DNA of 64,000 bases from Osedax fenrisi. Lineage: Eukaryota > Annelida > Polychaeta > Sabellida > Siboglinidae. Below the pieces are notes generated by a model. The model worked only from the letters and a program-made list of their open reading frames with translations, made no database searches and was not told where the DNA came from. The position numbers and the translations under genes were made by a program. Shown here in pieces: positions 47,072-58,521 of this stretch (the first letter of the stretch is position 1; each line of letters starts with the position of its first letter). Where the stretch lies: positions 88,160,945 through 88,224,944 of the forward strand of contig OZ025243.1 in NCBI GenBank assembly GCA_964019155.1, read 5' to 3'.

Positions 47072-47388
47072 GTGGGAGAAAATTCAGTTCGCCATACTTC
47101 CCTACTCATGTCGGTCAGCTGGGTGAATAACGTTGAGGAAGTCGTCGACTTCTTGTGCTCCGTCGTAATGTGCTCGGATGTATTCGTCGTTTGTTGTTCT
47201 TCTGGCCTCGTACCAGTATCGACATCCCTTTCCAGAGTCACATGTCCTGAATATGGAGGAGATGGATTAGTATTTTGTCTAATAGGCATATTATTAATGT
47301 TATGGTTAATGGGGGTGATAGGTAATAATGGACGAATATGATGCCGTGCGCGTTTATACGTATTATCCGAGCGGAGTGATAACGTCAT
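47072..47388 (-). pseudogene. Ty3/gypsy integrase tail
   Basis: Follows the integrase core after a small overlap/shift at 47363-47388. Proline/threonine-rich low-complexity sequence (LPITPINHNINNMPIRQN, TTNTSEHITTEHKK) as in the disordered C-termini of insect gypsy Pol. The frame reads on into the LTR to 47008. No chromodomain seen. Confidence 0.6.
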
Positions 47389-47965
47389 ACGAGTGAAGTT
47401 CTGTTCTGCGGTTTAGTATTTCCGCCTTTTCCCATGTATGATGTATGGGGTGACGTATGTATAATTGGTCGTTTGGTTTTAGTTGAATTTCTTCGTTCTT
47501 CCTTCGGCTACTCTTGAATTTGTTGATAGTAATTTCTTGTTTGCTGCATATGTTGGCGTAGTGTCTGCTGTTCTGGCTATCTGATTGATAGAACAGGAGA
47601 TGATAGGTGCTGGGTATATTTGCGTCGATTGGTATCTTCCTCCGTGAGAGAAGCGCTGCCTCGATATTTCTTGGCTCTATTTTCTTTATTATATTTTTAT
47701 GGTTTTTTATGCTTTCGGTAAGTCCGTTGGACTCTTGATAATATGGACTCGAAGTTATGTGCTCGAAATTCCATTTTCTTGTGTAGTCCTTGAAGATAGG
47801 TGATGTAAATTGTGGACCATTTTCAGAATATAGGCGTTCGTGGATTCCGAAGAGTGAGAAGGTTGAGGATAGTTTGCTGATAACTACTTCGCATGTTGAG
47901 TTTGGTTGGAGTATATGGAGTATGGGATACTTTGTGAAGTAGTCCACAATCAGTAAGTAGGTACA
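47363..47965 (-). pseudogene. Ty3/gypsy integrase catalytic core
   Basis: DDE integrase fold: LIVDYFTKYPILHIL (first Asp), LYSENGPQFTSPIFKDY (second acidic site, Glu in place of the usual Asp), SSPYYQESNGLTES (third, Glu). Followed by a region with NDQLYIRHPIHHTWEKAEIL, the GPY/F-like end. The Asp-to-Glu change probably impairs strand transfer. Joined by frameshift near 47950 to the zinc-binding part upstream. Confidence 0.85.
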
Positions 47966-48039
47966 ATTGTTTAGTTGGAATATGACTGTTGCGAGGTGTT
48001 GGCATGGCTGTCTTGGTAGTTATCGCTTGCTGGAAGGTG

Positions 48040-48597
48040 GTTTTCGTTAACATCGGGCGAATGTCTGGCAGGATTCACAGTCATTCACGTATTATATAGA
48101 TCGTTTCGTATTGTTGGCCAGAATACATTATCCCTAGCCATCCAAATCATTTTGCCCACGCCGAGGTGGGCTGCGTGTAGTTTTCTCATTATCATCGTCT
48201 TTACTGAATCAGGTATGAGTGTTGCGAGTACTTTGTATATTATACCTTCGTAGAGACTTAGTTCGTCTCTATAGGGCCAATAGATTCGTAGATTCTTTCT
48301 TAAATGTCTTCTGTCTTTCGGCCATCCGTCTTGTATTAGTTCTTTCAGTTCATGTATTTCGGTATCTTCCTTGTAAGATAATTCCATGCAGTATTTAGTT
48401 TGGTGTTTAAGATTTACATAGTGTATCGGAATTGTCTGGTCTTGTGCGATGTCGGCGATTGAGTTTTTTGATAAGTTATCTGCGAGTAAAATTTCCTTTC
48501 CTGGTTTATAGATGATCTTGAGGTTGTAATTCATTAGTCGTAGGAGTAGTCTTTGTAGACGGGCATGGGCTGATGACACATGCTTCAATATTATCAT
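48040..48597 (-). pseudogene. Ty3/gypsy RNase H end and integrase zinc-binding domain
   Basis: Starts SSAHARLQRLLLRLMNYNL, then IIYKPGKEILLADNLSK (the RNase H terminal motif with D in ADxLSK). Then a linker, LHAAHLGVGKM and ARDNVFWPTIRNDLYN, continuing past a stop near 48085 with VNDCESCQTFARC: together the HHCC zinc-binding unit of integrase. Confidence 0.85.
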
Positions 48598-49560
48598 GGA
48601 GAGTCAGCGGTGATCACTTTCTACTGTGGACGACTTGCCGTATACGAAGTGATGAAACCTATCGCAGCCGAATACGACCGCTAGAAGTTAGCGTTCAATA
48701 TTTGCGTATCTTGTTTTCGCGTCTGTTAATGTCCTTGAGGCAAAGTATATTGGTCTCCCATTATGTAGCAATACTGCTCCGAGTCCTACTCCACTGGCAT
48801 CAACTTGGATATAGCTATCCTCGGACATGTTGAAATACGCTAATGATGTGTCCATACATATGGCCTTTTTGTTATTTTCGAATGATATTTGGTTAGATGG
48901 TGTCCATTGGAATGTATTTTCCGCGTGTGTTAGTTTTCTTATAGGCGTTAGTAAGTTCGACATGTTTGGAATGAAGGGCGACTTCTATGTTGTAACGCCT
49001 AAAAAGCTCATTAGCTCCTTTACATTTTTTGGAGGTTGGGTTTTGGAGATAGATATCGTTCTGTTGGAGTCTGGGCGAACTGTTCCTTCCGTATACGCGA
49101 ATCCGAAGAATGATATGCTGTTTCTTGCTATATTACACTTTTCAGGGTTGTAGACTATGCCGTATCTTGCTGACCGCTCAATTAGGGCAATGAGGTTCTC
49201 GTCATGTGTTACGAGGTTACTGCCGAATACGATTATATCGTCGGCTATATTAATAACCCCATTGAGTTCTTGTAGCATAGTATCCTTATATTCCCGGAAC
49301 ACGACTTGTGATAGGTTCAGCCCAAATGGGAGTCTCAGGAACCTGTATCTTCCTATGTGCGTGTTGAATGTAGTTAGAATACTCGATTCGTGGTCTAATT
49401 TTACTGCCCAGTATCCTGATCTTGCATCTAATTTCGTGAATATCTTGGCATGGCATAGAGGGTGGCTTATGTAATCGAGTGTGCGTGATTGGTAATAGAA
49501 GCGGCATATGGCTTTATTTAGGTTTTAGGGTCCAGGCATATGCGTATTTGTCCTAATTTG
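48598..49560 (-). pseudogene. Ty3/gypsy reverse transcriptase and RNase H
   Basis: In pieces: ICLDPKT and SITNHAHSITQ (near 49530-49470), TKLDARSGYWAVKLD (49440-49390), RYRFLRLPFGLNLSQ (about 49350), then open 49302-48985 with GVINIADDIIVFGS (catalytic Asp pair present), NPEKCNIARNSISFFGF, MSFLGV; then 48963-48688 with DSYIQVDASGVGLGAVLL (RNase H first Asp), RPIYFASRTLTDAKTRYANIE. At least two frameshifts separate them. Confidence 0.88.
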
Positions 49561-49709
49561 TTCTAGCATATGTTATACTGGATACCCGATGTATATGTTC
49601 ACGTATTCTGGTTATTACTTCCTGTAGTTCCATTCTGTGAAGTTCCTCTGCCACTTCCTTTTGGATATTTAGTGGCACACGGCGTGCAGCATGTATCACT
49701 GGATGTATA

Positions 49710-50177
49710 TTAGCTTTGAATTATATGTGTAGTATAATGGGGAATGTGCCTATTCCTTTGAATAGGTTTGAATAGGATGTTGATTGTAACTTCATATATC
49801 GAGGGTTCTCTTATTTTGATATTCTCGCAGTTAATTGTGATGAGGTTTAATCTACGGCAATCATTTAAGCCTAGTATGGCAGGGCCAGATGTGCTTGATA
49901 CGTAGAAATTTATATTGTATTCCGTATGGTTATGTGTGCATATTAGTGTAAGTATTCCTCTTATAGGGATTGCTTGCTGATTGTAGGCCATTAAGACCAT
50001 AGTTGGTTTCCTAAGGGCTGGGGGATTATCTAGCTTATTATAGAGGGGTTCAGATATAACATTTACCTGCGCGCATGTATCTAATTTTATATATATTGTA
50101 GTGTTATTATGATAAATATAAGTACATACCTCGTTACGGGTATCCGTTATGTTGGATACCCGCGGTCTTTCCTCCAT
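49710..50177 (-). pseudogene. Ty3/gypsy aspartic protease
   Basis: 155 open codons. TIYIKLDTCAQVNVISEPLYNKL holds the active-site triad as Asp-Thr-Cys instead of Asp-Thr-Gly, likely inactivating. ILGLNDCRRLNLI is the ILG motif that closes the fold. Continues upstream in frame with the Gag zinc knuckles (...RIHAMEERPRVSN), so no separate start is implied: the ATG at 50177 is internal. Confidence 0.85.
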
Positions 50178-50189
50178 AGCATGTATTCT

Positions 50190-50880
50190 CCATTGTACGG
50201 GACGGTCTCTCGATCTGCATACAGCAGCGAAGTGGTGCAGTCTCTGGCAGTTTCCGCATTTGTTGCCTAGTGCTGGGCAGGCTGCGTGTTTAGTTCCGCA
50301 GTATGCACAGTTGTCGATGTCGTCGTATTTGCTTATGTTCTTTGTCTATCGTGTGTAGTATAACGCTGCTTCTGGTGTTCTCATTTGTCGTGCCGTCTCT
50401 ATAGTTTCTTGTCTTCTAAGTTTGTTAATTACCGTGTTTGTAGTTAGGGTTCTGTCGTATCGAGTAATTGTTCTCTAGCATCTGTTAGTATTGTGCCGCT
50501 GATCAGTTGGGTTATTATGGCTTCTTCAGGCGTAGTGTATTCGCAATGGCTTACGTGTTGTTTTACTCGGTCAGCGAAGCTGTTTGTGGTTTCGTTCTGT
50601 AGTTGTCTGACGGTGTGTAGCATGTGTCTGTATGTGTATTTGCTTATGTTGTATTTGTTGAAGTGATCTTTAAAATTCTTCCAGAAGTATTTTAAGATGT
50701 TTTCATTCTTTACCGGTGATGTCCAGTCCTCGTAAGAGGATTCAAATTATCTGTTATTTAGCCAGAGTAATACGTATTCTAGTTTGCTATCGTCATCTTC
50801 ATCTTTTAACGGTCCTTTAAAGAAACGTGTACATTGTATCTGGAAGTATTTTTCGTCTGCTATTATGTTTGTCGTTTCCA
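50190..50880 (-). pseudogene. Ty3/gypsy Gag with two zinc knuckles
   Basis: 50880-50370 in broken frames: IIADEKYFQIQCTRFF, LEYVLLWLN, YRHMLHTVRQLQNETTNSF, ADRVKQHVSHCEYTTPEEA, IITQLISGTI, as in insect gypsy Gag. Nearer to the protease: NCAYCGTKHAACPALGNK then CGNCQRLHHFAAVC, the latter a classical CX2CX4HX4C knuckle that binds RNA. No start codon identified. Confidence 0.8.
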
Positions 50881-50924
50881 ATTAAATGTAGGGAATGGTA
50901 TTTGTGTCATAGTAGGTTCTTTCA

Positions 50925-50941
50925 CTTATAAACTGCCACCA
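50925..50941 (-). other. Possible primer-binding region
   Basis: TGGTGGCAGTTTATAAG on the minus strand follows the 5' LTR end. Many gypsy elements have TGG plus a tRNA 3' complement here; the matching tRNA was not identified. Confidence 0.4.
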
Positions 50942-51061
50942 TTTTAAGTATATAAGTGTATATATGTATAATAGATTATGTATATATATATTATTGAATA
51001 AGTTAACTTGTGTATTTATAGTTTATTACATGACTGCCTGTTCACGCGGGACGATCATACG
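50942..51061 (-). repeat. 5' LTR remnant, about 120 bp
   Basis: Matches 46803-46917 of the 3' LTR but stops at 51061 (gatcatacg); the outer 140 bp are gone, and unrelated sequence leads into the foldback element 17 bp later. Confidence 0.8.
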
Positions 51062-51077
51062 GGGGATATGCACTGTA

Positions 51078-51844
51078 GCCGGTGTCATATAATAGATCGT
51101 CCCCATCCCAAAAATAGTTCCCGATTGTCACGTGACAACAAAATCGATGATATTTCACTAAATACAAATACGAATCGCTTCAAATTTAAACCACATATAA
51201 ATAGTATGTATATACACACATGTTGATAATAAATTAATATTTTAAATTTCTGAATCGACAGAAGTTATTATTTTTCAATTTTAAGTTTAATACTATAATA
51301 TCGTATTATAAAATTGTCTCTGTATACCATTTTAATTAAAAAACATTATACGCATTTATATTCGTGAATATAAACCTTTACCAAAGGGCGTTACCTATAC
51401 TCTATTTATAACTTAATGCGGGAGTCGCGCGCATTAAATTCAAATTACAAGTATTTCAATAATTAACTGAAAATGCGTATAATGTTTTTTTAATTAAAAT
51501 AGTATATAGAGGCAATTTTATAATACGATTTTATAGTATTATACTTAAAATTGAAAAATAATATCTTCTCTCGATTCAGAATTTTAAAATAGTAATTTAT
51601 TATCGTTTAATCTGGTATATTTAAAGTCATCTCAATTCTACTTTATATATTTGAGTATTACTTTATTTTAAAGCATAATTATACGTTGATTTTTTTCCTC
51701 GTGTGTGTATATACATACTATTTATATGTGGTTTAAATTTGAAGCGATTCGTATGTGTATTTAGTGAAATATCATCGATTTTGTTGTCACGTGACAATCG
51801 GGGACGATTTTTGGGATGAGGACGATCTATTATATGACACCGGC
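51078..51844. mobile_element. 767-bp foldback element with 142-bp TIRs
   Basis: Outer arms 51078-51220 and 51701-51844 are almost identical in inverted order (GCCGGTGTCATATAATAGAT at the tip, then cgattgtcacgtgacaacaaaatcgatg, aatcgcttcaaatttaaacc). Inner arms 51225-51357 and 51471-51605 also pair (aattctgaatcga, ttttcaattttaag, aaacattatacgcatttt). A 95-bp stretch (51606-51700) is present only in the right half. The centre (51358-51470) is CpG-rich with gggagtcgcgcgc. No ORF. No clear target duplication. Confidence 0.9.
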
Positions 51845-52356
51845 GAAATTAAAATAGGTGGGACTATAGGCGTGGCTATATCAAAAATACTATAAACGCT
51901 AATTCGATTATATAATATTGTAGATAATTTTTTTAAAAATTTATTTAATTTAATTTTAATCTCTACTTATATTATATAATAGTTATCATGTTCTTTATAG
52001 TTATTTTATTTGCATGTGTGACTCGTGTTTATTAAATGTTACACGTAAATAGATAGGTGGAAATAGGTTGTATTTTAAAAAAGTTACTGGTTAAAAAATA
52101 TACTTTAAATTAATTATTAGTATAATATATTCATAACATATAGTTCTAATTTATTCTTTTTGTTAAAAAATCTAAAATGAACCAATCTATATTAAAAATA
52201 ATATAAAGTAGGTCTTAATAATAATCTATTAATTTATAAATTATATATATATGACATATATATCATATATGACAATGTTACTATTAGTTTCAAGTTGATA
52301 AACTTATTTAAGGGTGTAAATAAATAAGAAACTTACAAGTTTATTAATATTGATAA

Positions 52357-52400
<44 letters not shown>

Positions 52401-52504
52401 CAGTATAAGTTATACTATATTATAAATATATTTATATATATATATAATATATAGTATACTTATATTATAAATATATATATATATATATATATATTTTTAT
52501 TTTA
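51845..52504. other. AT-rich stretch with (TA)n at 52358-52396
   Basis: Non-coding; partly palindromic TA-rich words at 52397-52500. Confidence 0.6.
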
Positions 52505-53540
52505 TCTACTATTTCAAGAGGTTCATCATTCATGGTTATCGCTATCACTTCAACTATCTCATTATTCTCGAATTCGTTGACCAATATTTTCTTTTCTCAT
52601 AGCTAGCCTCCATGCCATATGTCGCTGATCACGTGAAGAGTTTGTTTATGAGATATTGCAGTTCTGTGTTTGATCTCGCCATCAGGTCAATGTAATCTGC
52701 ACATAGTAGGTTACATAGTTCATATCCTACAATGGCTTGGTGATACAAATGTCTTCTAGCGTATCTAGCATGATATTGTCTAGGAAGATGTTAATGAGTG
52801 TTGGAAATAAAATGCATCATTGTCGTAAACCAAAACGGCACTGTTTATTTTTTTTATAAAGATTTTCGATTATTGCAATAATATTTTCATCTATATTGAA
52901 GTGTCTCATTACTTTCTATAATCCTTCGTGCCAGACTCGATCAAGTGCCTTTTTGAAGTCAACATAGTTGTGGTATAATTTTATTCCATGTTCAATATGT
53001 TTCTCTTCCATAATTCTGCAGTTTAATATATGTTCGATTGTATTTCTTTTCTTTCTGAAACCTACTTGCTCTTCAGCTAGGATATTTTCTGATATTGGAT
53101 TGAGTCGATTTAACATAATTCTCAGCATGATCTTGCTTGGGTGTAATATCAGGCTAATATTGTTTATAATTGTTACACTTTATTAGGTTACCTTTCTTTG
53201 GTATTGTAATAATTAACGACTGTAAAAAATCCACGTCCGTGAATCTGGCCATTATTTCTTATCCCATATTTGGGCATTATTGTCACCATTTGTGAACCGC
53301 CGTTTATAATTATCTTACTTGGAATGTTATCTATATCTATTGACTTTCCTTTTTTTAGACTTCGTATTTCATGTTCCACCTCTGATTTTAAAATCTGCAA
53401 TTCCTCTTCTACGCATGCTCCTCGATCATCATAACGTATATTTCATCTGTATTTATTGGATAGTTATAGAGTTCTTTGCAATATTCTGTATATCTTTTGA
53501 TTATTTTTGAGTCATCTGTTCAAATATTACTATTTCTGCT
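52505..53540 (-). pseudogene. LINE RT fragment, FRKKRNTIEHIxN type, with ADYID active site
   Basis: Minus strand, N to C: IIKRYTEYCKELYNYPIN (53530-53460), SEVEHEIRSLKKGKSIDIDN (53400), PSKIIINGG, a shift, MLRIMLNRLNPISENILAEE, EQVGFRKKRNTIEHILN, LYHNYVDFKKALDRVWHEGL (to 52916), then ILSPTLFNIFL-like, IMLDTLED and LLCADYIDLMARSNTEL (about 52740-52660). The series is that of the LINE often annotated as craniofacial-development-protein-2-like in invertebrates; an RTE-type clade is my guess. The catalytic pair reads A-D-Y instead of A-D-D. Neither endonuclease nor tail is present. Confidence 0.8.
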
Positions 53541-54465
53541 TTCCACGAAAGAGTAGATTTGATAGTGAAATATTTCATGATACCATGAACTACTATTAAA
53601 ATAACATTTATAAAAATATACTTTAAAGCATACATGATTATAATTATATATAATCATAATAATTATCAATAATAAATAAACATAAAGGATCAGATAATAC
53701 AGTAAAGATTATTCTAATTAAATTGAATAATGATAGAAATAATTGTCATACATTCATTGAATATATAGAAACAAAAGTATTTTATATTTTATATATACAA
53801 TTTTTTATATTGATTCAAGGTTAATAAACTAGTCGTATACAAATATTATATAATACAAAATAGCTTATAATACATTTTTATAATAAAATATTATAAAAAT
53901 TTATTTTTATTTTAAATATATCTAATTTAATTAAAGTATATCTAATTCAGAGAATAATAATAATAATAAATATAATATAAATTATTATAAATATGTATGA
54001 GATAAATAGAAATGGAAATTCAAAAGACTATATTTCTTATTCTGATAAAATAATATAATATTATTAATGTTATGTTAATATAATAATGCGATTATATATG
54101 TGATCAGTTAGTATGTTAATATTCCGTATCTTTAATATTTACCGAATAGAATACACTGAGTTGTTTGATTCTATAATTATGACAATTAAAACACAATTTT
54201 ATACTAAGGAAATATCATTTATACATTAAAGGAATCATAAATAAAAAATATATAATTCATGAAAAAGAGGTTTGTTTTTTAAATTAATCTTAGTAATCCT
54301 ATTAATTTGCCATACTAATTAGATATAAAAAAAGCATGAAGAATTATTCATTGAAATATTAAAGAACAAATTCCCTATGTTCAAATCAATCAATAAATTC
54401 AATACCATAGATACACATATATAAATTATAGAACAACCTTAAAAAATTCAAAAATATAATTGATC
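53541..54465. other. AT-rich stretch, nothing firm
   Basis: Would be where hAT transposase middle parts remain, but I could not read convincing motifs. Confidence 0.4.
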
Positions 54466-54620
54466 AAACTTTTATTGATTTGCCCATTAATCTATGTATT
54501 ATGTGAGCGAGGATTTAGTACGAACTCTAAATATGTGGTTTCGGTCTACTACACTAGATAGTATATTAACTGCATTATTATTGGAAAATTCTGCAATTTT
54601 ATTGAAACAATTTACATAAT
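54466..54620 (+). pseudogene. hAT transposase C-terminal dimerisation piece
   Basis: YVLCERGFST followed after a one-base shift by TLNMWFRSTTLDSILTALLL. hAT transposases end with ...s.ERsFS.l..iKt.lRstm...rL..LaLl, and CERGFST / FRSTTLDSILTALLL keeps the order and spacing. Plus strand like the other two pieces and 293 bp before the right terminus. Confidence 0.55.
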
Positions 54621-54875
54621 TTAGATGGATATAATTATAAATAAAAATAATTGGAGAAAATCTATATATAATATAATAAATGTTGTAATGTTTTATATTT
54701 ATTTTCTAATATAATAGATTACTTTAGTATTGTTATAAAAATTAAATATTATTAATTGTATATTAACATAGACCAAAGAGTATCCGATATTAATAAGATA
54801 TTAATTAGTAATTATAATAGTATATATATATATATATTAATAAATAATAATATATATGATATAAAATAGAAATAA

Positions 54876-54913
54876 ATAGCCCCCCCCTCATACAAAATAT
54901 CATTCCGACGCCA
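54876..54913 (-). mobile_element. Right terminus of the hAT element
   Basis: In complement, AGTGGCGTCGGAATGATATT then tgtatgagggggggg. Mirrors 39749 onward and is followed by (TA)n. Confidence 0.65.
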
Positions 54914-55230
54914 CTATATATATATATAATATAATAATATATATTATTATGTATATTATATTTTATTTAAATATGGTATATCTTATTACATCATATATTT
55001 TAATATACCACTACTTATTTAGGTTTTTGATATACGTATCACTGTAAAGCTCAAACACAAAGTTTACTTTTCATACACGTTCCATACAATTGTATTTTAT
55101 GACATACATTATGATACGACTAAGACTCCGATAGTTTTTAGTTACGAAAAGAAAAATGAAGGAAAAAGGTTATAAAAATTGATAAAACTTATTATACCTT
55201 TGAAACTATTTAGATATTAATACCTAAATA

Positions 55231-55231
<1 letters not shown>

Positions 55232-55294
<63 letters not shown>
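55232..55294. repeat. (TA)n microsatellite
   Basis: About 63 bp of TA upstream of LINE sequence. Confidence 0.96.
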
Positions 55295-55301
<7 letters not shown>

Positions 55302-55309
55302 TATGATTG

Positions 55310-55500
55310 TATTATATAGAATTATAAAAAGGAACTATTATTAATATAACTAAATCAAATACAGAAGGTATAAATATCAAAATATCAGACACAGTACAAA
55401 CAGATCACTATTTTATAACATTAGAAAATCATAAGTCTATTATAAATATTCTTAAAAAAAAACTATTGTTAATAAATACAAACTATTATTTAAACAAAAA
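55310..55500 (+). pseudogene. Possible LINE endonuclease C-terminal scrap
   Basis: Reads ISDTVQTDHYFITLENHKSI: a TDH.fI.l block as at the end of APE-type endonucleases, followed by a Lys/Asn-rich linker. Short and broken; belongs either to a separate truncated LINE or to a rearranged copy of the following one. Confidence 0.4.
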
Positions 55501-55753
55501 AACACCCAAATAATATTAATATATTCTACTAAACCGGAAATTTGGTAAAATCAAAGAAAATTACTAATACATGGGTTTTTAATAATAAAGTTTATATCAG
55601 TACTGATAACAAAAAATAAAATAGTGATTACAGATACAACACAATTAACGTATTATACTGAAATGATTTCAAATACTTAGTTCATATTTTATCTAATACT
55701 TTTATTTTATTTTATACTTTTATTTTATACTTTTTTATTTTAATTAATTCACT

Positions 55754-56971
55754 ATGAATACATTTATTTCTGATTTTGACAAATCAATTGATAATTCTAA
55801 TAGTATTGATTGCAAGTATTATGATTATACAAATATACAAAATGCATTCAATTGTGATACAAGTAATATACATGATTTGTTTATACTTCATATAAAAGTA
55901 CGCAGTATTAGAGCAAATTATAATAATATTATACATTTTATAGATTCTATTCATAAACAATTCTCTATTAGTATAATCATAGAAACATGGTTGAATGATT
56001 CAAATAATAAACTATATAATTTATCAGATTATAACTCAACAGTTATAAATAGATCTTCGTATAGAGGGGTTGGTGTTTAATTATATGTTAGTAATTATAT
56101 TAACTTTGAAAATATAGATGAATTGTGTTATTCTAATAAATAAATATGTGACATGAGTACAATTAAGTTTAAATTAAAAAATCCAAACATAAAATATTTA
56201 ATTAGTGGTATATATAGACCACCTAATAGTAATATTATTGATTTCACTGAAATGTTTACAAATAAATTTGAAAATTATATATCAGATTATGTAATATGTA
56301 TTGGTGGTGAAGTAAATATAAATTTTCTTAATTATAATGATTCAAATAATACTAAATATTTCTACGATAGCATATATTCACTTAATTTATACCCAACAAT
56401 AACTAAACCAACAAGAATTACAAGCACAAATTCACTCATAGATAATTTGTTTACAAACTTTCAAGATACTTTAATATCTGGTATAGTCTACTCAGACATA
56501 AGTGACCACTTACAAATTTTTATAAATTTTAAAATAGCATCTAAAAGATATAATATAATTATAATTAAAAAGTCACGCACGCTCAAAGAAAATAACATTT
56601 ATAAATTCAAACTCGCAATAACTAATTTTAATTGGAATTTACTAAAATATGACACTGAAATGTGTATAAATGATACTTTTACAATATTTGTAAAATACAT
56701 TTCTATGTTATATAATAAAACTTGTTCATTAATAACAAATAAACTATCCAAAAAACATTTTCGAAACAAACCGTGGATATGGAATACAATTAGAAAATGT
56801 ATATTTAAAAAAAATAAACTTTATAAGAGATATATAAAAAATAAAACTGTTCTCAACAAACTGAGCTATACCAGTTATACAAATATTTTAACAAAAATTC
56901 TTAGGTATGTAGAAAATAAATATTATAATGACAAATCTAGAACTCATAGTAATAACTCAAAACAAGTGTAA
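55754..56971 (+). pseudogene. LINE AP endonuclease and linker
   Basis: A single frame with two internal stops (56078-56080 and about 56141). LFILHIKVRSIRANYNN (Lys where the metal-binding Asn of h.N.RS is expected), SIIIETWLNDSN (Glu kept), NRSSYRGVGV, GIYRPPNSN, IGGEVNINFLNYN (GE in place of GD), YPTITKPTRITSTNSLIDNL and SDISDHLQIF. Then a Lys-rich linker with HFRNKPWIWNTIRKCIFKKN. With two of the catalytic residues changed the nuclease is dead. Confidence 0.88.
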
Positions 56972-57059
56972 TGGTCATTTCATAAATGTAGGCCCACACT
57001 TAGCTAAGAATTTTGTGATAATAGTTTGCAGTCAATCTATAAAATATTAACTATTAAAA

Positions 57060-58521
57060 ATAAAAATTCGTTATTTTTATTTCCTACTAGTATTAATGAA
57101 ATTAAAAAAATTATCGAAAATGTAATAATAAGTACAGCATTGATACCTTAGGTTTTAATATGCATATAATTAAATAAATAAAGGATGAGATAAGTCCAAT
57201 TCTTGCAATACTTTTTAATAAATGTTTACAGATTGGTTTATTTCCAGATGATTTTAAAATTTCTAAAATAATTCCTATATATAAATCTGGTGCTAAAAAT
57301 GAGTTATCCAACTATAGACCAATATCAATGTTACCACAAATATCAAAATTATTTGAAAGATAATAAAAAGAAGATTAAATGTATTTTTAACAAAAAATAA
57401 TATATTGAGTGACTCACAATATGGATTCAGAGAACAATTGGAAAAATGTGCAGTTGTATTAATTGACCTAAAAAAAGCGTTCGATACTATACATCATGAC
57501 ATATTATTTGTTAAACTATAGAATTATCGTATACGGGGGTCAGCACTTTCATTAATTAAAAGTTACCTAAATAATAGACTACAATTTGTTATTTAAGGAT
57601 GAATACTCAACTACTGAGATTATGAAATATGGTGTTCCGAAGGGCTCGGTTATTGGGCCACTTTTATTTTTAATATATATATTAATGATTTACAGAATAT
57701 TTCCAATGACTTCAAAACTATTTATTTGCAGATGACACTAATATTATTTTTAATAGTGATTCACTAGGTAAGTTAAATGTTAAAATGAATAAGGAACTTG
57801 CAAAATTGAATAAATGGTTTTACGCAAACAAGTTAACTTTAAACCTGAAAAAAATCTAATTTTATTCTTTTCAATGTTAGAATTATACATACTAACTCTA
57901 TATTTGATATCAGAATAAATAATACCAAGATCGAAAAGGTTAAAAACTATAATTTTCGTGGAGTATTCATTGATGACAAACTAGACTGGCAAGAACAGTA
58001 TAATTACATTTCCAAAAAGTTATTTAGGTTATCGGAATTATGAGTAAAGTTAGACCAATGGCAAACAAATATACTTTACTATCTATATATAATGCTTTTT
58101 GTTGTTCCTCGCTTATACTACTGTGCCCATATATGGGATAATACTTTTTTCTCATTAACTGATTATATAAATAGATGACAAAAGCGAATACTAAAACTAA
58201 TCACAAGTTCATCGTATAATGTATTTTTTAGAGAAAATAAAATTTTGAATTTTGATAATATTGTGAAATTAAGTTCGATTAAAGTTGCTCACAGAGCATA
58301 TTATCATAAATTACCAAGTAACATTACTAATTTTTTTTGATTAATAAAAACACGGATAAATTTCTAAGGTTCAAGTCAAGAACTAGCAGAGATCTATTTA
58401 GAGTGAGAAATGTGTCCTCTAGATAGTGGAACTTACTTCCTATTCAATTGACAAAAAATAGGTGTATTAAATCGTTTGGAAGACGTGTTAAAAATTATAT
58501 TCTTGAATTAAATATGACTTA
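57060..58521 (+). pseudogene. LINE reverse transcriptase, multiple frameshifts
   Basis: Motifs in order across several frames: FPTSINEIKKIIENV, ILAILFNKCLQIGLFPDDFK, SKIIPIYKSGAKNELSNYRP, ILSDSQYGFRE, VVLIDLKKAFDTIHHDIL, GVPKGSVIGPLLF (Gln to Lys, Leu to Ile), LFADDTNI (both Asp kept, about 57727), NKWFYANKLTLNL-like, FRGVFIDDKLDW-like and the C-terminal FKSRTSRDLFRVRNVSS and FGRRVKNYILELN. A piece of the fingers between GFRE and the Asp motif is shortened. Confidence 0.87.

Larger units (their letters stand above)
46800..51061 (-). mobile_element. Ty3/gypsy LTR retrotransposon, degenerate, 5' LTR truncated
   Basis: Minus-strand element of about 4.26 kb in the order gag, PR, RT, RNase H, IN, then PPT and 3' LTR at 46800-47060. 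The 5' LTR survives as 50942-51061 only. The order PR-RT-RH-IN defines Ty3/gypsy. No env frame lies between integrase and LTR. All frames contain stops or shifts. Insertion in the hAT relic dates it as younger than that element. Confidence 0.9.
39749..54913 (+). mobile_element. Old hAT transposon (DUF4371/ZMYM-like), swollen by nested insertions
   Basis: Left end GGGGCGTCGGAAGGATGGG with a poly-G run (39799-39810), and right end, in complement, AGTGGCGTCGGAATGATATT with a poly-G run, form imperfect inverted termini; the guanine tracts just inside the ends are common in this hAT group. Three plus-strand transposase pieces lie in correct N-to-C order inside. Insertions explain the 15-kb length: TIR element (40291-46579), Ty3/gypsy (46800-51061), foldback element (51078-51844), LINE fragment (about 52505-53540). 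The original would have been roughly 2.5-3.5 kb. Confidence 0.65.

Noticed and set aside
47072..47341. 89-codon plus-strand frame
   Set aside because: Antisense shadow of the gypsy integrase tail; the minus strand has the family motifs.
48827..49474. Two plus-strand frames of about 105 codons
   Set aside because: Antisense shadows of gypsy reverse transcriptase and RNase H.
46800..51061. Endogenous retrovirus with envelope
   Set aside because: No env-like frame lies between integrase and the 3' LTR; only a low-complexity integrase tail is present.
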